A program made the translations under genes and the position numbers. From assembly GCA_964608325.1 (NCBI GenBank), contig CAZSMX010000012.1:1-27878 (forward strand): DNA of 27,878 bases. The letters are read 5' to 3'. The notes under the pieces were generated by a model. That model saw only the letters and a list, made by a program, of their open reading frames with translations. It had not been told where the DNA came from and made no database searches. Origin of the DNA: CAZRVH01 sp964608325. GTDB lineage: Bacteria > Patescibacteriota > Gracilibacteria > Peribacterales > Peribacteraceae. This document shows positions 14,155 to 21,225 of the stretch, piece after piece (within the stretch, counting starts at the first letter, position 1; the number at the start of each line of letters is the position of its first letter).

Positions 14155-14706
14155 ATGTCCGACTACCGCCTCACCACCGAGCGCCTTGTTCTTCGAAAAT
14201 TGTCACGCGATGATGGTGATCATGTTTGGAGTGCGGCGCATACGCCGGGTTTCACCGATCCTATCGTCTGGAATCCTCCCAAGGATCATGATGAGCTGCA
14301 TGAGTTCACCGATGAAGCCTTGGTGGATTGGGAGAAGGGCACGCGGTTTGTATGGACCATAGAAGACCATGCGGGTGCATTTATAGGACGCATCGAAACA
14401 TCGCACGCGGCCGAACTACCCGGGAACGTCTGGGGTATTGGCTACTGGATTCATCCAACGCAGCAGAAGAAAGGCTATGCCACCGAAGCGGCGAAGGAAG
14501 TAGTCCGTTTCTGCTTCGATGAGATGAAGGCGGATTCCATTGTGTCATCGCATGTGGATGGGAACGATGCCAGCGGCAATGTTTTAAGGAAACTAGGCAT
14601 GAAGCAAACGGGTTTTTCCGATCATCGCAGCATCAAAAACGGCCAGCCACGTCGCATGGCGGAGTTCTGTTTGAATAGGAAAGATTGGATGAACGAAGTC
14701 TCTTAA
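14155..14706 (+). CDS. GNAT-family N-acetyltransferase 1 (RimJ/RimL type)
   Basis: A 183-aa protein starting RLTTERLVLRKLSRDDGDHV, typical of the RimJ/RimL (Acetyltransf_3) branch that acetylates protein N-termini or small amines with acetyl-CoA. The CoA-binding motif A is GYWIHPTQQKKGYATEA (Q-x-x-G-Y-A), followed by N-x-x-S-x-x-V-L-x-K-x-G-M for motif B. Closely related to the gene at 17976-18524, with long identical stretches (WSAAHTPGFTD, WNPPKD, YWIHPTQQ). Same leaderless promoter geometry and same upstream dyad as its paralogue. Substrate unknown. Confidence 0.92.
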   Translation: MSDYRLTTERLVLRKLSRDDGDHVWSAAHTPGFTDPIVWNPPKDHDELHEFTDEALVDWEKGTRFVWTIEDHAGAFIGRIETSHAAELPGNVWGIGYWIHPTQQKKGYATEAAKEVVRFCFDEMKADSIVSSHVDGNDASGNVLRKLGMKQTGFSDHRSIKNGQPRRMAEFCLNRKDWMNEVS

Positions 14707-15098
14707 AGATTCATCCACGTCACCGTTGCCTGCAACACCGTCGCGAACCCGACCCACAGGAGGTAGGGGATCTGCGCGTAGGCGATCCACTTCGCATGTT
14801 TCCAAATCGCCACTATGCCCCACACGATGGTGCCGAGAACGACGAGGATATCCAGCAGCGCGAGGACGTTGTTGCGCAATCCGAACTGCAGCGGCGTGAA
14901 GGCCGCGTTGGCAGCGAGGTTGATGATGAAGGGGACCGCAGCGGCGAACGGAATCTTCTTTTTCGCAGCCATGAGGAACACGGCGCCGAAGCTGATGGCG
15001 ATGATGACGTACAACACCGACCACACCGGTCCGAAGAGCCAGGCGGGCGGTGCCCACTCAGGTTTCGCGAGTTGTCCGTACCAGTCGTATGTATCCAT
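14703..15098 (-). CDS. tspO: TspO/MBR family membrane protein
   Basis: A 131-aa protein with five TM helices and the TspO signature: KPEWAPPAWLFGPVWSVLY near the N-terminus, NLAANAAFTPLQFGLRN in the middle and PYLLWVGFATVLQATVTWMN at the end. TspO proteins bind porphyrins and other tetrapyrroles and are linked to oxidative and light stress. The frame is open to an ATG at 15128, but ATG 15098 fits the family start and lies 7 nt after TATAGT (15111-15106). The 15128 start would fall inside the promoter. Convergent with GNAT gene 1, overlapping by 4 nt. Confidence 0.93.
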   Translation of the reverse strand: MDTYDWYGQLAKPEWAPPAWLFGPVWSVLYVIIAISFGAVFLMAAKKKIPFAAAVPFIINLAANAAFTPLQFGLRNNVLALLDILVVLGTIVWGIVAIWKHAKWIAYAQIPYLLWVGFATVLQATVTWMNL

Positions 15099-15105
15099 GG
15101 CTCGT

Positions 15106-15111
15106 ACTATA
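15106..15111 (-). promoter_or_regulatory. -10 box of tspO
   Basis: TATAGT on the minus strand, 7 nt before the ATG at 15098, with a GAAC-type dyad 11 nt upstream. Confidence 0.6.
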
Positions 15112-15122
15112 CTCCTTTTATC

Positions 15123-15139
15123 GATCATATTTTGTGTTC
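15123..15139. repeat. 17-bp GAAC-type dyad, copy 4 (degenerate)
   Basis: Plus strand GATCATATTTTGTGTTC, 13 of 17 matches to copy 3. Read toward tspO it ends 11 nt before the -10 box, the same distance as at both GNAT genes. Confidence 0.5.
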
Positions 15140-15146
15140 AGATTTA

Positions 15147-15911
15147 TTAGCTTCGTGGAGCCATCGGTATGAAGACGCTTGTTTTTTCCTTATAGGCCTC
15201 CCAGTCCGGCCGGCCCTCGTACTTTTTCTCCAGCATGGGCACGCCGGAAACGAACAGGATGAACAGCGTGATCGTCACGGGTCCGATGACGGTCATCCAT
15301 CCGCCCGGCAGCGTGACGGCCAGCAGGAAGATGCCCCACCACTGCATCACCTCCCCGAAGTAATTCGGATGGCGCGTGTATGTCCACAGCCCCTCCTGCA
15401 TGATCTTCCCCTTGTTGGCGGGATTGCTCAGGAATGTTTTCAGCTGGTGATCCCCGACGGACTCGAAGAAGAATCCGATGCTCCAGACCAGCACCGCGAT
15501 GATATCGACGAAGCCGAACCGGTGCATTCCCGAGAGGCTGATGTAGAGCGCCGGCGAGACGATAAGGAAGAGCAACACGCCCTGCAGCATGAATACCTGG
15601 AAGTAGCTGCGCAGGTAAAAATGTTTCCATGTCTTCCGCCACTCCGCGTATCTCCGGTCCTCGGGTTTCCCGATGTTCCTCGTCCCGATGTGCCAGGCCA
15701 GGCGTATGCCCCAAATCGTGATCAGCCCTGTGGCAAGCCGCGCATTGAAGGAGTATCCGTACAGAAGCAGCGCCGTCCAGGCCATCAGCACGAAGCCGAG
15801 GCCCCACGCGATGTCCGCCACGTCGTTGCGCTTGAGTGCCACCGATACGGCGAACCACACGTTCATGTACGCGAACAGCACGGCGCCAAGGAGGATGAAT
15901 GCTTCGGTCAT
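15147..15911 (-). CDS. DUF1295 family membrane protein (steroid 5-alpha-reductase/ICMT-like fold)
   Basis: A 254-aa protein with about seven TM helices. Diagnostic DUF1295 blocks: RNDVADIAWGLGF, LITIWGIRLAWHIGTRN, EDRRYAEWRKTW, SIGFFFESVGDHQLKTF, and the NAD(P)H-binding-like end LWTYTRHPNYFGEVMQWWGIFL. Members are membrane oxidoreductase- or methyltransferase-like enzymes of unknown substrate. The ATG at 15911 overlaps the DUF2177 stop by ATGA, so the genes form an operon; the longer open frame upstream is not used. In proteobacteria I recall DUF1295 and DUF2177 genes together near photolyase and fatty-acid-modifying genes; that context is memory, not evidence here. Confidence 0.92.
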   Translation of the reverse strand: MTEAFILLGAVLFAYMNVWFAVSVALKRNDVADIAWGLGFVLMAWTALLLYGYSFNARLATGLITIWGIRLAWHIGTRNIGKPEDRRYAEWRKTWKHFYLRSYFQVFMLQGVLLFLIVSPALYISLSGMHRFGFVDIIAVLVWSIGFFFESVGDHQLKTFLSNPANKGKIMQEGLWTYTRHPNYFGEVMQWWGIFLLAVTLPGGWMTVIGPVTITLFILFVSGVPMLEKKYEGRPDWEAYKEKTSVFIPMAPRS

Positions 15912-16303
15912 GAGATCTTCATCGCGATGGCGTAGGTGATCACCGATACCGACGCGGCGAGGAACGAACCCCATGCGAGGTCGATGACGGTGATGCCCAG
16001 CGGCCAGCCTTTGGCCACCGCGAGGTTCGTGAGGTCGTACGTCGCGTACGTCACGAGTCCGAAGAAGGCACCCGACGTCAGGGCCTGCAGCCAGGATTTC
16101 TTTTCAACCGCCGGCGCGATGACGAAGAAGACGAGTCCGATGACGAACAGGACGTAGAACGTGAGCGCGGCGGCCCAATTCACGTCCGGCCGGAGGAGAT
16201 GGCCGATCTGTTTGGCGTAGAGGTTCTTGGCGACGATTCCCAGCCATACCATGTCGATGGCGAGGAAGACGGGCAAGGCGATGGCGAAGAGGCGGAGGAA
16301 CAT
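15908..16303 (-). CDS. DUF2177 family membrane protein
   Basis: A 131-aa protein with four TM helices and the DUF2177 pattern: FLAIDMVWLGIVAKNLYAKQIG, then FVIGLVFFVIAPAVEK, then ALTSGAFFGLVTYATYDLTNLA and VIDLAWGSFLAASVS. The conserved D-W-L and T-YD-L-T-N residues suggest a ligand site in the membrane, but no activity is known. First gene of the operon with DUF1295. TAGAAT (16315-16310) lies 6 nt before the ATG. The double DoxX-like gene diverges. Confidence 0.92.
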   Translation of the reverse strand: MFLRLFAIALPVFLAIDMVWLGIVAKNLYAKQIGHLLRPDVNWAAALTFYVLFVIGLVFFVIAPAVEKKSWLQALTSGAFFGLVTYATYDLTNLAVAKGWPLGITVIDLAWGSFLAASVSVITYAIAMKIS

Positions 16304-16309
16304 GCGCCC

Positions 16310-16315
16310 ATTCTA
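16310..16315 (-). promoter_or_regulatory. -10 box of the DUF2177-DUF1295 operon
   Basis: TAGAAT on the minus strand, 6 nt before the ATG at 16303. Confidence 0.5.
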
Positions 16316-16336
16316 TAACCCGGTTGCGTGCTGCGC

Positions 16337-16342
16337 TATACT
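16337..16342 (+). promoter_or_regulatory. -10 box of the double DoxX-like gene
   Basis: TATACT, 31 nt before the ATG at 16374, giving a short pyrimidine-rich leader without a Shine-Dalgarno site. It is one of the few genes here not in the 6-9 nt class. Confidence 0.45.
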
Positions 16343-16373
16343 CGCTTCATCCCTTACCTCTTTCCCTTTCCCT

Positions 16374-17177
16374 ATGAACGCGAAAGCGAAACATTATCTC
16401 ACGCTGGCACCCACGGTGCTCGTGGCCCTGTTCCTCATGCTCGCTTCGGGTCTGCCGAAGTTCTTCCTTGGCGAGGAGTTCGCCGCTCCGTTCGGAGGCG
16501 CGCATGTCCTCTACGGCATCGGCGTCATCGAAATCCTCACTGGCATCTTCCTTCTGGTCCCGCGCACGCAGACGCTGGGCTTCCTTATGGCGGTCGGTCT
16601 GCTCGGCGGCGCCACGGCGACCGGCCTTACCCTGAAGATCGAGGGCATGATCTGGTGGTTCCCCCTCCTGCTCCTCGCCCTCCTTATGCTCACGGCGTAC
16701 TTCACGCTTCCGGAATTGCTGGATCGCGCGAAGGGCAAGAACGTGCCAAACACGAAGTCCCTGGCGTTGCGCATCTTCGGATGGGTCCTGGTCGTCCTGC
16801 TCATCGCCATGCACGCCATGGCGCTGATGGGAAAGATCAACCCGCCCGCCGAAGGAACGCCCGAATACGCCATGGCCGCGAAGCTCGGCATGGTCGGCTT
16901 GGAAATGCCGCTCCTCATCGTCGAGGTGCTCACGCTCCTCCTGTTCCTCGTTCCCCGCACATCCGCCATCGGCGCCGTGCTGATGATCGGCTACATGGGA
17001 GGAGTGCTGGCGACGATCCTCACGCATGATCTCAACGATCCCCAGGCCGCCGTCCAGGTGGGACGCGTCGCCCAGTCCATCCCGGGCATCGTCATGCTCG
17101 CGTTCGCGGCGATCGCCGTGTGGATCCGCAACCCGGAACTGGCGAAGCGCCTGGTGAAAGGCAAGTACCCGGCCTGA
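16374..17177 (+). CDS. Double DoxX-like membrane protein
   Basis: A 267-aa protein that is an internal duplication of a four-TM DoxX-like unit. Unit 1 (about 8-120) contains MLASGLPKFF, GIGVIEILTGIFLLVPRTQ and GLLGGATATGLT. Unit 2 (about 135-260) contains ALMGKINPP, LEMPLLIVEVLTLLLFLVPRTS and GYMGGVLATILTHD. LVPRT and the following G-x-x-x-A-T-x-L-T are shared, about 140 residues apart. DoxX-like proteins are small membrane proteins tied to redox or quinone functions; the activity here is unknown. The ATG at 16374 is chosen because upstream frame codons precede the promoter. A strong terminator follows. Confidence 0.85.
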   Translation: MNAKAKHYLTLAPTVLVALFLMLASGLPKFFLGEEFAAPFGGAHVLYGIGVIEILTGIFLLVPRTQTLGFLMAVGLLGGATATGLTLKIEGMIWWFPLLLLALLMLTAYFTLPELLDRAKGKNVPNTKSLALRIFGWVLVVLLIAMHAMALMGKINPPAEGTPEYAMAAKLGMVGLEMPLLIVEVLTLLLFLVPRTSAIGAVLMIGYMGGVLATILTHDLNDPQAAVQVGRVAQSIPGIVMLAFAAIAVWIRNPELAKRLVKGKYPA

Positions 17178-17202
17178 GCCGTTTTCAAAAGAAACTCATA
17201 AC

Positions 17203-17242
17203 CGGCCGGCTGTCCATCCATTCGGACGTCCGGCCGTTTTTT
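17203..17242 (+). terminator. Intrinsic terminator after the DoxX-like gene
   Basis: CGGCCGG (17203-17209) and CCGGCCG (17230-17236) plus an inner GTCC/GGAC pair form a strong interrupted stem, followed by TTTTTT (17237-17242). The next promoter starts within 3 nt. Confidence 0.9.
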
Positions 17243-17244
17243 CA

Positions 17245-17253
17245 TGTTATAAT
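17245..17253 (+). promoter_or_regulatory. Extended -10 promoter of the lipoprotein gene at 17262
   Basis: TGTTATAAT (TGnTATAAT), 8 nt before the ATG at 17262, directly after the terminator T-run. Leaderless geometry. Confidence 0.65.
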
Positions 17254-17261
17254 CACCGCAT

Positions 17262-17873
17262 ATGCGCACCACGACACTCCTCTCCATCGCCTCCGTGCTT
17301 GCCCTTGCTGCATGCGGTCCCGCCGCAAGCGACGATGGCGGCGAAATGACGATGTCCATGAAGGACTTGGTGAAGCTGGGGAAAAACTACACGTGCACCT
17401 ACTCCCAGACGGAGCAGGACGGCATCGTGTCCGAAGGCAGGTTGTACGTGCAGGGGGAGAAGAATTTCCGCGGTGACTTCTCCATGATGGACAAAAGCGG
17501 CAAGAAGCACATGTCTCATATGATCGGAACGGAGGCGGCGAGCTACATGTGGGCCGATGGCGAGCGCCAGGGAATGATGATGAAACTCGAGCAGGACGAG
17601 GATGTGTTCGCAGCCGACGATGCCGTAAAGGGAACGGAGGAAGAAGATGACTTCGGATTCAATGAGGATGAGGACGTGAAAATGAATTGCAAGAAATGGT
17701 CTCCCGACCAGTCCGTCTTTACCCCGCCCAAGAACGTGGAATTCATCGACTTCGCCGCGCAGATGGAAGGAATGATGAAGATGCAGGGCGGTGATGGTTC
17801 CCAGTGCGGGGTGTGCGATATGGCGGGAACCGAAGAGGACAAAGCGGAGTGCAGGAAGGCGTTGGGATGCTGA
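17262..17873 (+). CDS. Predicted lipoprotein, Met/acid-rich, unknown function
   Basis: A 203-aa protein with a short lipoprotein signal (MRTTTLLSIASVLALAAC, Cys18 as lipidation site). The mature part is rich in Met and acidic residues, with a QTEQDGIVSEGRLYVQGEKN segment suggestive of a small beta-sheet domain, and ends with four cysteines (QCGVCDMAG ... CRKALGC) that could form disulfides or bind metal. The acidic stretch EEEDDFGFNEDED may bind cations. Not recognised as a family. Monocistronic: terminator before, weak terminator after. Confidence 0.85.
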   Translation: MRTTTLLSIASVLALAACGPAASDDGGEMTMSMKDLVKLGKNYTCTYSQTEQDGIVSEGRLYVQGEKNFRGDFSMMDKSGKKHMSHMIGTEAASYMWADGERQGMMMKLEQDEDVFAADDAVKGTEEEDDFGFNEDEDVKMNCKKWSPDQSVFTPPKNVEFIDFAAQMEGMMKMQGGDGSQCGVCDMAGTEEDKAECRKALGC

Positions 17874-17889
17874 TCTTGAATGAAAGGAG

Positions 17890-17916
17890 CCGAAGTCCCG
17901 GGCGGTTTCGGTCTTT
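17890..17916 (+). terminator. Weak intrinsic terminator after the lipoprotein gene
   Basis: CCGAA (17890-17894) pairs with TTCGG (17907-17911), followed by TCTTTT. The stem is short. Confidence 0.45.
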
Positions 17917-17935
17917 TGCTGTAGTGCTAAAATAT

Positions 17936-17952
17936 GAATAAAAAATGTGTTC
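17936..17952. repeat. 17-bp GAAC-type dyad, copy 5
   Basis: GAATAAAAAATGTGTTC; the right half equals that of copy 3 and it ends 11 nt before TATAAT of GNAT gene 2, exactly as at GNAT gene 1. Confidence 0.6.
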
Positions 17953-17963
17953 GATAAATATTC

Positions 17964-17969
17964 TATAAT
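17964..17969 (+). promoter_or_regulatory. -10 box of GNAT gene 2
   Basis: Perfect TATAAT, 6 nt before the ATG at 17976. Confidence 0.65.
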
Positions 17970-17975
17970 GCACCC

Positions 17976-18524
17976 ATGTCGGAATTCCGCCTCACCACCG
18001 AACGCTGTGTCTTGCGTAAACTCTCGCGCGACGACGCGGACCATGTCTGGAGCGCCGCGCACACGCCGGGCTTCACCGACGGCATGCTATGGAACCCTCC
18101 GAAAGATTACGACGAGATGCATGCGTTTACCGACAGTGCGTTAAAGCTCTGGGACGAGCGTAAGAAGATGATTTGGACCGTTGAGGACAAAGAGACGGGT
18201 GCGTTCATCGGACGCGTGGAAATTTCCCATCACGACGATGATCCGGAACATTTCTGGCACATGGGATATTGGATCCACCCGACGCAACAGGGAAAGGGAT
18301 ATGCAACGGAAGCAGCGAAAGCCATCGTACACTTCGCATTCGAGGATTTCGGCGCACACACAGTGGAGGCCACGCATGCTCCATGGAACGTAGCCAGCGG
18401 TCGCGTGATGCAGAAGATCGGCATGACGCATCAGGGTCTTGTAAAAGACAAGGTTATCAAAGACGGCCAGCCGCGCGACTCCGAGGTCTACCGAATCGAA
18501 CGAAAGGATTGGAAGGTTGCCTGA
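17976..18524 (+). CDS. GNAT-family N-acetyltransferase 2 (RimJ/RimL type)
   Basis: A 182-aa paralogue of the gene at 14155-14706: RLTTERCVLRKLSRDD, WSAAHTPGFTDGMLWNPPKD, motif A GYWIHPTQQGKGYATEAAK and motif B N-V-A-S-G-R-V-M-Q-K-I-G-M. It differs mainly in the acceptor-side loops (DHDELHEFTDEALVDW versus DYDEMHAFTDSALKLW) and the C-terminus, so the two may act on different amines. The upstream dyad and -10 spacing are the same as for paralogue 1. Convergent with the kinase-like gene downstream. Confidence 0.92.
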   Translation: MSEFRLTTERCVLRKLSRDDADHVWSAAHTPGFTDGMLWNPPKDYDEMHAFTDSALKLWDERKKMIWTVEDKETGAFIGRVEISHHDDDPEHFWHMGYWIHPTQQGKGYATEAAKAIVHFAFEDFGAHTVEATHAPWNVASGRVMQKIGMTHQGLVKDKVIKDGQPRDSEVYRIERKDWKVA

Positions 18525-18548
18525 GCGCCAATCCGTCTGCTTCGCCGA

Positions 18549-19127
18549 TCAGATCTCGATGCCGATTCTTCGCAGTGCCGCGATGAAATTCCGCGCGACC
18601 TCTTCCACGGGCGGCTCGCCGCTGATGCACACGTCAGCCCATTCCATCACGTCGCACAGGTGCAATCCGTCCTCGTCGGGCGAGTTGTATTCCTTCATGT
18701 CTTCCCGCAGGAATGCATCCGGTGCCAGGTTCTTTCCCGTACGTCCGTTGAACCTGATGCGGCGTATCTCCGGCGGGCAGTCGAGGGCGACGATGATGCC
18801 GCCGCCCTTGCGTACCCGCCGGGCGTCGTGCCTGTTGCGGATGCCGTCGTAGCACAGGCGAACGTCGCCCTCGGTTTTGTCCATGATGTCGAAAATCGTC
18901 GCGGCGATGGATCCGTACCCCTTCTCCTTCGTCATCAGTTTGTAGAAGCGGCTGTAGTCATCGCGGTCGTCCAGGGGCCCGCGTGTCGACGGATCCCATG
19001 TCGCATGCGCCGCGGCTATGATGTCGCTGCCGACGACATGCGTGAAGCCGTATTCGGTTCGGAGTGTGTTCCCGAGTTCGGATTTCCCCGCTCCGGGGAA
19101 CCCCGCGATGGCGGTTAAAAGGCGCAT
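18549..19127 (-). CDS. P-loop nucleotide kinase-like protein (UPF0200/AAA type)
   Basis: A 192-aa protein. Walker A is GFPGAGKSE (residues 9-17), followed by an LRTEYGFTHVVGSDII segment typical of small NMP/dephospho-CoA-kinase-like P-loop proteins, a YDGIRNRHDARRVRKGGG segment (conserved GIR/N-x-x-D/E-x-x-x-L/V region of UPF0200) and ALDCPPEIRRIRF with the RFNGRTG LID-like region. Probably phosphorylates a small nucleotide or sugar; the substrate is not evident. TATAAT (19141-19136) lies 8 nt before the ATG. Confidence 0.8.
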   Translation of the reverse strand: MRLLTAIAGFPGAGKSELGNTLRTEYGFTHVVGSDIIAAAHATWDPSTRGPLDDRDDYSRFYKLMTKEKGYGSIAATIFDIMDKTEGDVRLCYDGIRNRHDARRVRKGGGIIVALDCPPEIRRIRFNGRTGKNLAPDAFLREDMKEYNSPDEDGLHLCDVMEWADVCISGEPPVEEVARNFIAALRRIGIEI

Positions 19128-19135
19128 TGGGATCT

Positions 19136-19141
19136 ATTATA
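19136..19141 (-). promoter_or_regulatory. -10 box of the P-loop kinase gene
   Basis: Perfect TATAAT on the minus strand, 8 nt before the ATG at 19127. Confidence 0.6.
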
Positions 19142-19382
19142 AGCAAACGCCCAAAACAGTCCATAAGACAGTTATGGCTGCTCCAAAGGAAAAAGCGCCT
19201 CTAAGAGCCTTGAGATTTTTGTCAGAATCTGGCACCCTTCTGCGTCCGCAGATGCGGGCAGGCAGCGATGCTTGTTCTTTTTCATGATCGCCATACTTCG
19301 TCCGTGCGACCCATTCCACATCGGGATGCGTCGTTGGGGCGAAGGCCGGTTCTGTTTTTCACATTCAAAGAAAGGAGTCGTC

Positions 19383-19766
19383 ATGCACCTGAGCGTCTTG
19401 ATGTTCCCGAGTTACGTCGGTCCGTTTTTGCTTGAGGGAGTCTGTCCGAAGTTATGGGAGGCGATGCATCGCCACCGTACCCTCCGTTTGGATTTCGCCC
19501 GGTGGGACGGGTATCTCGACACTCTTCCCGAAGACCGCAATGTCATCATCTTCAGTTCGTATTCGAACGATCTGAGCCCGTTGGACTTGCGGAAGTATTG
19601 CGATGAGCGCGGACACCTGCTCGTCGAAAACGAGTTGGTGACCGATGTCTACGGCGTCCTCGTCGGCGACACGATCATTGAGCGGTTCGATTCTTTCCTC
19701 ACATCGGTGAATCCGCGGATGCGGAGACACGAGCTGGCCGAACCCGAACCCTCTCTCGTCGCATGA
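19383..19766 (+). CDS. Hypothetical protein, 127 aa
   Basis: Not recognised. A soluble protein starting MHLSVLMFPSYVGPFLLEG, with a NVIIFSSYSND strand-loop and a YGVLVGDTIIERFDSFL strand-helix near the end, consistent with an alpha/beta fold. The ATG at 19383 is chosen because AAAGGAG (19371-19377) precedes it by 5 nt, one of the few clear Shine-Dalgarno sites in the window; the frame is open further upstream. Its last codons form the left arm and loop of the terminator at 19748-19781. The 255-bp gap before it holds short overlapping frames but nothing I can support. Confidence 0.7.
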   Translation: MHLSVLMFPSYVGPFLLEGVCPKLWEAMHRHRTLRLDFARWDGYLDTLPEDRNVIIFSSYSNDLSPLDLRKYCDERGHLLVENELVTDVYGVLVGDTIIERFDSFLTSVNPRMRRHELAEPEPSLVA

Positions 19767-19781
19767 CGGGAGGGGGTTTTT
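19748..19781 (+). terminator. Intrinsic terminator overlapping the end of the gene at 19383
   Basis: A 13-bp stem (ACCCTCTCTCGTC 19748-19760 with GACGGGAGGGGGT 19765-19777, two G-T wobbles) with a GCAT tetraloop, followed by T's. The TGA stop lies across the loop and right arm. Confidence 0.85.
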
Positions 19782-19895
19782 CTATGGGTTCCATGCATCG
19801 GCGGAACGGATTTTTCCGCTTGCAGACTGCATATTCCCCGTGCCGACATCGGTCACCCCAGCCCATCCCTTGGCAACGGTCCCAAACGGAGCACA

Positions 19896-20381
19896 ATGAT
19901 CGCGCCTTTCCCCCGATACTCCATGCGCCTCCGCACGATGCTCGTTGTCTCCCTTCTTCTCTCCGCCTGCGTATCCATGCAGGAGTGGGAGATTTTCTCC
20001 GATCGGGGCGTCAATATCACCTTCGCCTACGATCCCGCTTATGTGCGTGACACTGAGGTAGCACATGAAGACATTCAATTCGGGGACAAGAAGATCGCCG
20101 TCGCCAGCATAGCGCTGCGCAAAGGACAGGGTGAATCGTCCTTCATGAAAGTTCTGCAGACCAAGGATCCCACGATCGTGGCGTACCTTCTCTCGGATAC
20201 GACGATGTCCGAAAAGATCGCGCTCGATGACGCGGACGCCCAGGTGTTTCGCCAAGAGGGAATGGGGGATCCCATCCATTACCTATTTCAAAAGAACGAC
20301 CTCTATATCGTCTTGAGCTTCGTCTTCCCTCCATCGCAGCAGGACATGGACCGCGTGTTGAACTCCGTGGTACTGCGCTAA
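19896..20381 (+). CDS. Predicted lipoprotein, unknown function
   Basis: A 161-aa protein with signal peptide and lipobox LLSAC (Cys25 from the ATG at 19896; the Met at 19923 is an equally good start with a normal-length signal). GGAG at 19887-19890 precedes the first ATG. The mature domain (YVRDTEVAHEDIQFGDKKIA, then LYIVLSFVFPPSQQDMDRVL) looks like a small alpha/beta domain of the type in lipoproteins that test for partial stress or PsbP-like folds; I cannot name the family. Convergent with the M23 peptidase; the shared hairpin follows. Confidence 0.8.
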   Translation: MIAPFPRYSMRLRTMLVVSLLLSACVSMQEWEIFSDRGVNITFAYDPAYVRDTEVAHEDIQFGDKKIAVASIALRKGQGESSFMKVLQTKDPTIVAYLLSDTTMSEKIALDDADAQVFRQEGMGDPIHYLFQKNDLYIVLSFVFPPSQQDMDRVLNSVVLR

Positions 20382-20412
20382 AAAAGCCCTGTACCGCGGT
20401 GGGTACAGGGCT
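20380..20412 (-). terminator. Intrinsic terminator of the M23 peptidase gene
   Basis: AGCCCTGTACC (20385-20395) and GGGTACAGGGCT (20401-20412) form a strong stem. The A-run at 20380-20385 gives TTTTTT on the minus strand, so it works for the minus-strand gene; the plus strand lacks a T-run. Confidence 0.88.
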
Positions 20413-20439
20413 ATGGCTCCTTGCCGTTTCTTTCCGCGA

Positions 20440-21048
20440 TTACTTGGCCGACCAGTTGCCCAGAACCACGGCGGGGTTGATATATCCGTACTGCGTTGCG
20501 TCCTTGGGCGTGTAGCCCCAGTACGTGCCGCCTCCGCCGGGATTGTGCAGTACGCCGCCCGTCTTCACTTCGAAGTGCAGGTGCGGCGTCTTGCCCCAGT
20601 AGTAACGGTCTCCTTTGCCCGTCGACCCCATAACCCCGATGATCTGCAGCCTCTTCACGGCCTGCCCGACCTTGAGCCCGTTCACGATGCCGTCCAGATG
20701 GGCGTACAGGGTGTAGTAGGGCGAAGTCGCACCATTGGAGGATACAATCACATCATGGCGTAAAATGACGCAATTCCCCATGCCATGGTCGTTTTGACCG
20801 TTGATGGTGATGGAGTGGACCGTGCCGATCGTCGAGGCTTGGATATACGTCGATCCGTAGCCCGGTCCCCAGCAATCAATGCCCGTGTGGTATTTCCCCG
20901 GAGCCGCCGCCTTGGTGTCATTGAAGGTATACCCGACCGATCCTCCGTACGCGGGAAACGCAAAGAGTTGTTGTCCCCGCGCAATCGGGACGTCGAGCAG
21001 GCAGGCCAGGATGCAGAATACCGTTCCGTACAAGCAAAACCGTTTCAT
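20440..21048 (-). CDS. Secreted M23-family metallopeptidase (LytM/LasA-like)
   Basis: A 202-aa protein with signal peptide (about 1-25) and one M23 domain. Zinc ligands and catalytic residues are visible: H54 and D58 in KYHTGIDCWG, H117 in LYAHLDG, H156 and H158 in TPHLHFEVK. M23 enzymes cut peptide cross-links in peptidoglycan. With no SH3, LysM or coiled-coil domain it is a minimal form. Start supported by GGGAG about 7 nt upstream. CPR cells need envelope remodelling enzymes; it could act on the cell's own wall or on a host or prey. Confidence 0.93.
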   Translation of the reverse strand: MKRFCLYGTVFCILACLLDVPIARGQQLFAFPAYGGSVGYTFNDTKAAAPGKYHTGIDCWGPGYGSTYIQASTIGTVHSITINGQNDHGMGNCVILRHDVIVSSNGATSPYYTLYAHLDGIVNGLKVGQAVKRLQIIGVMGSTGKGDRYYWGKTPHLHFEVKTGGVLHNPGGGGTYWGYTPKDATQYGYINPAVVLGNWSAK

Positions 21049-21195
21049 CGCTTCTCTCCCATGATGACAAGGAACCCACCTCGCACTGCGCGCGGTGATG
21101 TCCTTAGCCTAGGAAGAAAGGGGAGGGGGCAGCAGGAGCGGTGGGAGTGCCTTTCAGGTGGTGCAAGACTTTTCATCCAGTCTAAAACATACAAG

Positions 21196-21219
21196 CCGTT
21201 CCTCTTCACCGGGGAACGG
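21196..21219. other. Hairpin in the spacer between the TMEM175-like and M23 genes
   Basis: CCGTTCC (21196-21202) and GGAACGG (21213-21219), 7-bp perfect stem. Read on the minus strand it is followed by CTTGTATGTTTTAG, a poor T-tract, so it may be a weak terminator of the TMEM175-like transcript. Confidence 0.4.
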
Positions 21220-21225
21220 AGAGTA

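Noticed and set aside
14685..15935. 416-aa plus-strand open frame across tspO and DUF1295
   Set aside because: Low-complexity His/Arg/Asp-rich translation, antisense to two well-recognised genes.
19137..19319. Minus-strand 60-codon frame ending in a hydrophobic stretch, upstream of the P-loop kinase gene
   Set aside because: No promoter or ribosome site, no recognisable family, and two overlapping frames look equally plausible; the hydrophobic tail is suggestive but not enough.
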